DNA of 64,000 nucleotides. Origin: Fragilaria crotonensis (lineage: Eukaryota; Bacillariophyta; Fragilariophyceae; Fragilariales; Fragilariaceae). The stretch spans positions 1 to 64,000 of the forward strand of contig JAKSYS010000227.1 of assembly GCA_022925895.1 (NCBI GenBank). Reading direction: 5' to 3'. The position numbers were made by a program, and so were the translations under genes. Positions 32,952 to 41,900 of the stretch are shown here, in pieces (positions within the stretch are counted from its first letter, which is position 1; every line of letters begins with the position of its first letter). The notes beneath the pieces are model-generated. The model saw only the letters and a program-made list of their open reading frames with translations, made no database searches and was not told where the DNA came from.

Positions 32952-34124
32952 ATGGACTCCGCGGGTGGCATGGAAACCGAAGTATTTCATCCTATTGATC
33001 CCGCGAAGGTTCAGCAAATGCTACAGGCGTGCGCATCTGGTGACACCAACACCATTTCTCAATTGGTCGAACAACACTTTTTGTACGCTCGACAGCAGGA
33101 CGACGCAACGGGTAAGTCGCCGCTCATGGTGGCATCCGAAATTGGTCATCTAGGCATCGTTCAATACCTCCTAGAGCAAGGGGCTCCCTGGAACGCTGTT
33201 GATCGGTATGGAAAATGTGCTGGGAACTACGCCACTGCCGCGGAACATTGGGATATCGTGAATCTTCTAGTCGACCACGGGACGCGAGCTGAATTGATCC
33301 TGTCGAGTCTGCAGCGTGCCGGTGGTGGCAATTATGGCATGGATCTGCAAAAAGTCAACGATGGAACTCTGCCAGTGGCACACGAACCATCCACCAAACC
33401 GAATTACCTTCGACAGCGCCTCACGATCACCGACAATTCGATTCTCGACGAAGAGCGAGATGCGGTCATGATGAAATGGGAGCGACCTCTCATGGAAGTA
33501 CATGCACAAATAATGACTGACAACGCACTTCACAAGCGAGTGATGAATGTAGGTTTCGGCATGGGCATTATCGATACGATTCTACAGTCTTATCATCCCA
33601 ATCTGCATATCATCATCGAGGCCCATCCCGATATTTATGCCAAGATGTTGCAGGATGGATGGGATAAGAAGCCAAACACTAAGATATGTTTCGGGAAGTG
33701 GCAAGATGTCGTACCGCAGTTGGTTCAAGAGGGTGTGCAACTTGATGGAATATTCTTTGACACATATGGAGAGCACTTTACAGACATGGAAGACTTTCAC
33801 ATGCTTGTTCCTCAAATGTTGAGCAAACCAAATGGTATCTACTCCTTTTTCAATGGCCTGGCACCGGACAATCTATTCTTTCATGGTGTTGCCTGTCAGT
33901 GTGTCAAACTTCAACTTCACCAATTGGGTCTAGAGACAGAATTCTTGCCCTGTGAGATCCAAGTTAACTCGAAAGAATGGGAAGGGATTCGTCGTCGCTA
34001 TTGGCATGATCGAGACACCTACTACTTGCCCCGAGCAACGTGGAGACCGGAATTGATTGATCGCAAAACAATCGCAACGAGCGATACCACCGAGGGCGAT
34101 GCCAAGCGAATCAAACTAATATGA
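32952..34124 (+). CDS. RMT2: Arginine N-delta-methyltransferase RMT2-like, ankyrin plus methyltransferase
   Basis: A 390-residue protein with the two-part build of yeast Rmt2. Residues about 18-115 form ankyrin-like repeats (GKSPLMVASEIGHLGIVQYLLEQGA, then CAGNYATAAEHWDIVNLLVDHG). The catalytic half has YLRQRLTIT, VMMKWERPLMEVHAQIM, the SAM motif RVMNVGFGMGIIDTILQSY with the acidic IIIEAHPDIYAKM, and DGIFFDTYGEHFTD. RMT2 methylates the delta nitrogen of arginine, in yeast on ribosomal protein uL11; the substrate here is not known. The frame is open to 32775 but MDSAGG at 32952 is the natural start. Convergent with the GRAM-VASt gene, 76 bp apart. Confidence 0.92.
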   Translation: MDSAGGMETEVFHPIDPAKVQQMLQACASGDTNTISQLVEQHFLYARQQDDATGKSPLMVASEIGHLGIVQYLLEQGAPWNAVDRYGKCAGNYATAAEHWDIVNLLVDHGTRAELILSSLQRAGGGNYGMDLQKVNDGTLPVAHEPSTKPNYLRQRLTITDNSILDEERDAVMMKWERPLMEVHAQIMTDNALHKRVMNVGFGMGIIDTILQSYHPNLHIIIEAHPDIYAKMLQDGWDKKPNTKICFGKWQDVVPQLVQEGVQLDGIFFDTYGEHFTDMEDFHMLVPQMLSKPNGIYSFFNGLAPDNLFFHGVACQCVKLQLHQLGLETEFLPCEIQVNSKEWEGIRRRYWHDRDTYYLPRATWRPELIDRKTIATSDTTEGDAKRIKLI

Positions 34125-34200
34125 CATGGGGAAGCGATTGGCATGATGCACAGTCGTCTCGACGTTATCACGGCATGAAGTTAACCCCGTTAATCGTACA

Positions 34201-35853
34201 CTACTTGGCTGCAGAAGCAGCAATGACTTCTTCGCATTCTTGGCCATTCAAAACTGCATTTCGAACGATTTGTGGGAGTACACAAACGTCTGCCTGCTGG
34301 GCTTGTATCTTGATAAGAGTTGTTTCAATTCGGCTCAAGTAATTGAGGATATACACTTGAAGCACCAATACGAAAGTAATTAGAATCGCCAAGACATGGA
34401 TGAGTCCAATACTCGCCTTTTTATCAGACAACACAGGCGCGTACTGTAGAACGGCTTCGATGGGAGGTTCCGACGTCGATGGTTGGCATGGTTCAGCGGG
34501 CACTTCTGAAGGCGGTGCAGCCAAAGCTGTGGCCTCTCTACGCAGCATGTTGAGAAGATTTTGAAACCACTTGACAAATTCCGATCGTGTGGTGTTAGCG
34601 ATGATCGAGCGGAACATGGTGGATTTAACAAAACGAATGTCGAAGTAGGCAGCCACTGTGACGGTTCCGTCATCATTAGCGCTGACAAGGATTCGGTCCG
34701 TGACATAAAAGCAATCTGTCATGGGTACATCATCAACGTATGTATCAGTCTCGATGGATATGCCTTGATTGAGAAATCTACGCAAACGTTGTTCCTTGCG
34801 GGCCTTGGCATTTGGGGGCGCCAGTGGCGCGTTGATGGGATGCGAATACTCAATCGTTCTAGATTTGCTGCCTTTGGTCTCGGTTGCTTTCCAATGACTC
34901 GTGACAACATTGAAATCACCTTCACCAGCCATGAAGTTTGGAATCGAATAGACAGCGTCATCTGACAAGAACAATTCAAAGAACTTTTCCAGTGAGCACG
35001 GGATTTGTTGTTTGTCGAAGGCGTTCTCCTTGTATGATTCACCGGGGTTCCCGTGTAGGTATCCCCATGCTTCTTCGAGATCGGATGTGGGTTCCTCTGG
35101 CGGTGCCACTGACATTCGACGAGAACTCATGGATAGTCTCAGGTCATCCATAGCTGCCGCCGTTGCTGCAGCCACATAGGCTTCTTCGTTACCAATTTCA
35201 TGGTCAATATGCGGGCGCATGGAGGTAGGATCAGTGGATAGGCGTCGAAGAGAGGCACGCATCGGAGTGAGAAGAGGATGCTTCTGGGGAGTGCCTTTGT
35301 TGCATTCGGAGTGCAAAGCCGAAAGGGTAGCCCACACAATCTCCGATTGTTGGATAGAGGCGAAGGTGTAGGCGAAGTCCTTCTCATCGTCATTGACCTG
35401 GATGATGATGTGACCCATTTCGGAGTGGTGTACGTGTGACACCTTCTCCCATTTGTGCGAGAAGCGTGAGGTGTAAAAGAAGAGGGTGCCTGTGAAGGCA
35501 AATCCGTTGGAGCCGGCGTAGAATGTGCCTTGGATATGATTGTTTGTGCAGGGGTAGGCCCCGCTCATGTGCCCAATCTCTTGCTCGATTGCCGGTGGTA
35601 AAGCAGGAACTTTAACAACTGGCTTCGTCTCCACGGCATCACTTTTCGTCTCCTCCTCGTCTTTCGTTGCTTCCTCATTCACTGCGACATTATCGCTCGA
35701 AGTCAACGGGTCGAGGCTCTCAACGGTCGCTTCTTCAACCTCGGCAAGTGCCTCGTCAGTTTCAGGTCGATCAACATGTTGCTCATCCTCGATCAGCTCT
35801 GGCTCTATTTCACCAATCTGAGGTTCTCCCTGATCTTGACATTCGATTTCCAT
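34201..35853 (-). CDS. GRAM-VASt domain membrane protein (Lam/GRAMD1-like), copy 1
   Basis: A 550-residue protein. Residues 1-90 are acidic and disordered. A GRAM-like domain follows at about 95-180 (TFYAGSNGFAFTGTLFFYTS, IIIQVNDDEKDFAYTFASI). A VASt (StART-like) domain spans about 283-445 (CSLEKFFELFLSDDAVYSIP, RTIEYSHPINAPLAPP, YVDDVPMTDCFYVTDRILV, YFDIRFVKSTMFRSII). A single membrane helix near 482-507 (IGLIHVLAILITFVLVLQVY) precedes a short tail. Yeast Lam and animal GRAMD1 proteins of this build sit in the ER and move sterols at contact sites. Sterol transfer here is inferred. The open frame starts at a GTG; I use ATG 35853. A second copy is at 50745-52184. Confidence 0.87.
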   Translation of the reverse strand: MEIECQDQGEPQIGEIEPELIEDEQHVDRPETDEALAEVEEATVESLDPLTSSDNVAVNEEATKDEEETKSDAVETKPVVKVPALPPAIEQEIGHMSGAYPCTNNHIQGTFYAGSNGFAFTGTLFFYTSRFSHKWEKVSHVHHSEMGHIIIQVNDDEKDFAYTFASIQQSEIVWATLSALHSECNKGTPQKHPLLTPMRASLRRLSTDPTSMRPHIDHEIGNEEAYVAAATAAAMDDLRLSMSSRRMSVAPPEEPTSDLEEAWGYLHGNPGESYKENAFDKQQIPCSLEKFFELFLSDDAVYSIPNFMAGEGDFNVVTSHWKATETKGSKSRTIEYSHPINAPLAPPNAKARKEQRLRRFLNQGISIETDTYVDDVPMTDCFYVTDRILVSANDDGTVTVAAYFDIRFVKSTMFRSIIANTTRSEFVKWFQNLLNMLRREATALAAPPSEVPAEPCQPSTSEPPIEAVLQYAPVLSDKKASIGLIHVLAILITFVLVLQVYILNYLSRIETTLIKIQAQQADVCVLPQIVRNAVLNGQECEEVIAASAAK

Positions 35854-36799
35854 GGTCACCGCAATATGAGTTCACGAAACGGAAATGAGGAATCGGTACG
35901 GGTTTTCGTTTCAGAACTCAGATGCGCGTAAATATGTATCATGTCATCATGTCTGTCTATTTCGTAGATTTGCATAGCGAAAAGCACGGTGTCACGTCTC
36001 ACAGGCTCACAGGTCACGAATCACGTTGATCGCCGACCACCAACCGGATACACAGCGGCAATCTACTGGCGTGTGTTCAAAGTTCATAGTTCATAGTTCA
36101 CAGAGTTCACGAATTCACCCTTCAGATTTCGCCGTCTACTGAAGCTGTACACCAGTCACCCTGGTACTGTACCGTTCCAAAATCAAACACTGCACCTTGC
36201 ACCTGTACCAAAAAATTACAGTACACAGTACCCGCGCATAGCCCATATCCCACATCCCATTTCCTATATCGAACTCATGTTTGGTCCATATAGCACGTCA
36301 CACAAATCGTTTTTCATGGCCTACCAGGTGGTACAAATTACAAATGCTGTGAGAACGACGCGGGATGGATCATGGATGCAAGATACTAGTACAACTACCG
36401 GTAGTCTACAAGTACTCGTACCCAGTCAACGTGTCAACTCTGCGCTGAGAGGCTGAGAGCTGGGACATCCGGAATTCCGGGTTAACCCAAACATTTCGAA
36501 GTTTTTGGGGATACGAGTGATTCTTGTCGGGAGCATGGCGGAAACCGTACAAGGGTACTACGGATGTACCTCAAATTCATGAAACAAATAAAGCAACCGT
36601 GTAGGGTTCGGTAAATTCACCAAGTAGGAAAGAACACCGTGCTATCACCGTGCTAAAGTACCAGGTACAGTACCAATTAACACTAAAAAGTGTGAACAGT
36701 AAAAAAAGCACGAGTACAATGAACCGCATGAACAACGAACAACAGATGAACTAGAGACTACCGGTAGTCAAATAAGTTGACCTAGAGACTAGTCTAAGA
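35854..36799. other. Intergenic region with two CTACCGGTAG palindromes
   Basis: No gene. CTACCGGTAG lies at 36395-36404 and 36758-36767. Short direct repeats GTTCATAGTTCATAGTTCACAG lie in pieces near 36080-36102. It should contain the promoter of the GRAM-VASt gene. Confidence 0.55.
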
Positions 36800-37363
36800 T
36801 TGGGATTGAGGAGAGTCCCATTCTGCCAAGACAACTTTGTGTCAAGCGAAGTGTCCCTCGGAGGAACGACGTCGCGGACAGGACACAAATGCAGGCAGCA
36901 GAGTCCTGCTCCTGAAAGACATCAGCAAGCCGAGGCAAAAATGGTGGCGGAGGAGGCTGCGTTGGCTCAGCGTCTTCGACACGAAAACATGCCGCCAAGG
37001 CTTCTAAAGCGGAAGCACGTCATCGCGGTCAGGATGAGGCAAAGAAATCGGCGGAAGTTGCTGCATTGGTCAGCCAGCAAGAACAAGAAAGCAAAGCAGA
37101 AGCCCGTCGACGTGCACAAGCCGGAGGCAAAGGAGGCTGCTGCTATAACTGCAGTTCAGCGTCGCAGAGAGGAAGATAACAAGGCTCAGGCCCAAGACAA
37201 AGCTGCTGAGATGCGTCGACAGGAGGAGGAGGAGCGGCAAAGACTGGCCGGCCGAGGAAGGCAAGGCTCCTGGTAACAAAGCTGCTGCTCTGCTTTCCCC
37301 CCAAGTAGGAGGCTCCGCCAAAGAGCGTTGCCAAGATCAGGGAAGGGAAAGCAGGGGGGGGGG
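36800..37363 (+). other. Coding-like, Lys/Ala/Gln-rich sequence, probably decayed
   Basis: All three plus frames show pieces of a charged, coiled-coil-like protein (for example EAKKSAEVAALVSQQEQES in one frame and KAAEMRRQEEEERQRLAGR in another), with no frame open throughout. Base composition is richer in G than its surroundings. A run of ten G at 37354-37363 ends it. This could be a broken gene or a gene fragment; I cannot name the parent. Confidence 0.35.
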
Positions 37364-38040
37364 CACAACGTCATCTGGAATTTGTGTGGCAACGAGAGGC
37401 CGCCAAAGGCGATTCCAGCAGTGAAGCCCCCAATGGCATCGTCGATGGTTCGTTGCGGCCCTTGTTTTGTGTCACTCTGGATTCTGGACTCCGGAGTTCG
37501 GAGTCCGGAGTACTCGCGGTCTCAGGGTACAAGTACTCCAATACTCGTAGAGCTAGTATTGCAAAATGTAGAATAGTACCTCGGGAAAAAAGTTGCATTC
37601 GTTCCATATACGAAGCACGTAAAGATACCGTAGGTGCAACAGATGTTGCAGAACCCAAAATGTTGGTACTATTGTTTGCAGTTCATATGCCCCACGCAAA
37701 CGCACGAAAAACGTCATCAAGTACCCCTATTATGCAACATAGTACCAGTTCTAATTAATCCGCAAGATCGGTGGAATCCTATAAGAGAAGTACTACCTCG
37801 GTCGCATTTCCGAGGTAATACTACTGTACGATGCCAGGCAGAGCTCCTGTGTCATACTCATTGATTTTCCCCGCCTATCATAGGCACAGACACCTAAAGA
37901 AAAAATTTTGTCGTTAACGCATATTAATAACGATCATATAACGTCATCAGAAGATGGAAGGCGACAATAATACTTCTGCGCCGGCCGGCCACAAACTCAA
38001 GTTTGCATGTATGGCCATCGCTCCGAACACGATTTCCATT

Positions 38041-38160
38041 GAACCGATTTCGATGAACCAGATTTTCGATGAACCGATTTTGATGAACCGGATTTTCGAT
38101 GAACCGATTATGATGAACCGGATTTTTGATGAACACGGTTTGATGAACCGGATTTCTCTT
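38041..38160. repeat. Minisatellite, four 30-bp units, first block
   Basis: Units begin at 38041, 38071, 38101 and 38131, each made of a 14-bp GAACCGATTTTGAT half and a 16-bp GAACCGGATTTTCGAT half. The period is a multiple of three; the plus frame starting at 37954 would read repeating EPI-MN-IFD peptides. Confidence 0.9.
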
Positions 38161-38247
38161 GAATACAGTTAATGAACCGGGACTCCTTATGACCAAAGAA
38201 TAGAAGCGGGATTCTTAATTAACCAAAAAAAATAACCGTATTCTAAA

Positions 38248-38366
38248 TGACCGAAAGAATGAATCGGGATTCTTAATGAACCAAAAAAATGAACCGGGAT
38301 TCTTAATGAACCGGAAAAATGAACCGGGATTCTCAATGAACCGAAAACATGAACCGGGATTTATAT
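38248..38366. repeat. Minisatellite, 30-bp units, second block
   Basis: About four units starting near 38248, then at 38277, 38307 and 38337, of the form TGAACCRAAAAA plus TGAACCGGGATTCTTAA. Same 30-bp period and same GAACCG core as the first block, so the two are probably diverged parts of one array. Confidence 0.85.
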
Positions 38367-38982
38367 TGAACTTTTTGCCGTTGCGCGCCGGCCGACCGAT
38401 GAATCAAGAGTTACGCGCCTGCCAAGCTCTTCGCGCGCCGGCCTACATTGTAATAATTTGATATTTCGATAACCGTTTTCCATCGAATGATTTAAAATAC
38501 CTTTCGTGTTTGAATATGTCTATAACTTTCATTCTTTGTCAGCGTGTCTGTTCTATCTTCCATCCAAATGACACATCATTTTTCGAGCTATTTTCTCGTT
38601 TTAATAATTCGGTCATTTGATTGCATTGCTCCATAATTCTGTCCTCCACGTCCTCAACGACACGATTTTCCGGATGTCCCTGAGAGTAGCAGGTTTCATA
38701 CAGTACAATCCACTCCAGTAGTTTCATATTACTATGTCATATGTGTTCATATGTGTGTTCGATACTTGTAGTTCGATGCATACTGCATACACTCTTGTAC
38801 TACGTCGTACGTACTACAAGCACAATATCAGTATGCATAACACACTGCACTCATGATGACTGTCAATAGTCAATGCACGCGTGTGTTGCTGTATGTATGT
38901 AAGTGAACGCACGTCATACATTTATCTATGATAACCGAGAAGTCTTTGCATTAGGTTTGCTGATGCAGTGCTGTTTTGTGTC

Positions 38983-41900
38983 ATGTCAGCGGCATCCGCT
39001 TTGACGGCTGACAAGTCGGCACTCCGTCGACCAGTACCAGCGCTTCGAATAGTGATATCAGTTGCTGAAGCATGCGATGAGCTGTGGTCAGTTCAAGAGG
39101 CTTCTCAGGCCATCCAATGGCTTCGACTTCTTCACGCGGCGTTGCTTCGTGATCGAGTAGATGCCTATGATCCTTCAGACGTCTTCCACTGCATTCAAGC
39201 GTCTGCCTTGAACTTTCCTGGGACGTGGGAACATGCAATATGGGCTGTCGTGGCTCTGGCTCGCGCCTGTGTCGGACCGGCTTGGCGCATGCAACGCGTC
39301 GTAGACGTCGTAAGGAATAACGGAAGTACTGCGACAACGCTGTCCGAATCGACAGGCGGAAGTGGATCTCCGCGACAAAGTCACAGCCCACGCTCCTTCT
39401 CCCCTCATTCGTTGGATCCGCAGCAACCGCTATGCCCATATCCTTATATTCCGGAAGTATTGCCCGGCGCTATTCTAAGAATGGCAGCCAAAGCCCCGCC
39501 AGAATCGCGATCGTTAGCTGATGCCCAGCGAGAATTGGTTTTGTCACTCTGTTGTGGTTTCGAGATCTTCGATCATCATGAAAGAGCACCTGAATGGACG
39601 ATTCATGGAGCACACGAGCCCGTGGAAACCATGTTGATGTTTTGGCTGGAATCTGCCACCTCGTCGATTCTAAAAATTGACGCAGATGGGCAGGAGACGC
39701 GAGAGCCCCAGGCGTATCCCATTGCTATCAAATCAGACGAATCCAGTGCGGAACTAATGGAACGGATTAAACGAAGGACGATAGATTGGTGGTACACGCT
39801 CCATGTCGCACGAGCTTGCAGTGATTTAGTAACAGCTGGTTGGCGACCCCACCTCGATAAGGACGTGATTGTCTTGCATCTGCTGGATATCGTACAACAA
39901 GGGATCACACTTCGACACATTTCTCCAACAGCCGTACATAAAACAGTTCGAGAGGAACGCCTAGCAGCATCGTCGAGTGCGGCAGAAGCAATTGCGGCTC
40001 TAGTATCACTTGGCTCTCGAAGCCTCCTATCGCCCACTTGTCAAGTCGAAGTCGTGACTCGGCTTGTTGAACTCCAAGTCATTGCCGGAAGGTCCCCACG
40101 CTACGCGCAGTCTCTCTACCCTACAGGGACGCTTCCTTATGCTGACGATGACTATGGATGGCAACAAGAACTTGAAACCTTTCTGCAGCAGCGAAGTTTG
40201 TGCTTTGTTGATTCAGCAGAACTGTTATGGATTCTTCTGGCACAAGAGACTTCCTCTGTTCTAGCCATGGCAACTTTGCTCGCTGATCCGGGCAATGATC
40301 TACAAAGGGCGGCGGTAGTCGTGCGCGTTGTGAGTGGTGCGCTGTGGGGGAAAGCGCCAAACTCACTAGGGATTCCGTCATTACGGATTTATTGGAACGA
40401 GTTCTTGATCCTGCTACGGCGTTTGGCGATACCTTTTCTCGGATCAGTTTCAGGCTTGCATGGGAAAGAAGGAAACGTCGATGATTCTGAGCAATCAATG
40501 ACGCTGTTCCTTGAGATTGTCGTCGCGGTCGGTCGAATGGTGGGTTGCGAAATGATTCGAGGAACAGGGATACTTGCCTCAGACGAATGGGAAAGCTTTC
40601 TGCAAATCCTGAAAGCCGTTGTTATCCCTTGTCTACGACTGGACGCTGAAATCTTCAAAAGGATGTGCATTCCCGAAGATGAACATGCTTTCCTCAAGCC
40701 TTACAAGATTTTTAAGGTTATTCAAACAGAATGTGAGGCTGTCATCGCGCAACTCTGCGAACATCTCAAGCAGAGTGCTAGATTTGAGCCTTACCGGTAC
40801 ATGTCCATTGTCGGCGACGAACATCGAGATGCATTGCACTTGTGCTTGCTACGGGAGGCAACTCAAGTTGTTTCTCAGCCTACGTCTCTAGCTATAGACG
40901 CACTCCGATCGTGGGCTGCTGTTGGATTCTTGCCCTGCCGAAAAGCATCGTGGGTCGAAACCGCATCTGCAATTGTCGCTGATGCCTTCGCTGTTTATGA
41001 GGATCTATCCATGTCAGAGTATGGGGGTTATGTTCATTCACCTTTGGTGCGCCTAGAAGCGCTGCTTCTACTATCGAATGAAGTCTCCTATTCACCTTCT
41101 GTCAGCGATGGCGAATCTAGTCAGACAATAGACACGTTCCCAGCGACAGGTGCTCATTCTTCCCCCATCTTTTCTTCAGCATCACCTCTGAGCTTGACTA
41201 GGCGGGTGCACGACGACCATGCCGAGTTGGTGCGACTCGTGATCTTTCCGTGCTTAAGCCTGGTATTCAACAGTGCGATCGGAGACGACGCAGCTGGGAT
41301 AGTGTGGCAATTCTCTCCATCGATGACGGTTAGGAAAGTTTCTGTGGACTGTCATTTGCTACAGTCGCTCTCAACGACAATCACTAGAGAAACGGAAGAA
41401 AACGAAAACTGGACGTTCAGACTTCGCAAGTATTCGATACACCTGATCGGTAAACTATTTTGCACAGACTTGCTGTCGAAGGAGTACCGGACGCAAATGC
41501 TGAAGGTACTGACGGAAACTGCCACAATGAAGCCACTTCAGTTTCCGATTCCTGATGTGGTCGGAACTGATGTATTGGAACCGGCACAAGCTACGCATTT
41601 CGTCACTAACCGATCACTCCTTTGTCTTGAGGCCATTGGGCAGGTTGAAACTTGTCTGTGCGCGGCGTTCTTTTCTTATCCTCACACCCACAGCAGCATT
41701 CCCGATTTGATTGACGCCCTGTGCTCAATTTTGCGTCACTTATCCAGATTTGAATGTCTCGACACGAAGGAATTGGTCCTCAACAAGCAACAGGAATACT
41801 CGTTCAGAATGCTTTTGTTTGCAGCACTACTTCCGCTCGCTCGATTAAGAAGATCCTTTGATGACGGCCTTCTGTTGGTAGAACGTGATGAGGCGATGAT

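Larger units (their letters stand above)
37364..38982. other. Intergenic region holding a 30-bp minisatellite
   Basis: Apart from the repeats listed separately, I see no gene. GC-rich GCGCCGGCCGGCC (near 37978) and GCGCGCCGGCCGACC (near 38385) flank the repeat block roughly as an inverted pair. ATGCATA and GTAC patches lie at 38770-38850. Confidence 0.5.

Noticed and set aside
38968-38982. GTG as start of the tuberin frame
   Set aside because: Nuclear genes rarely start at GTG; the ATG 15 bases downstream is preferred. The same reasoning moved starts at 6140, 18361, 35853, 52521 and 54908.
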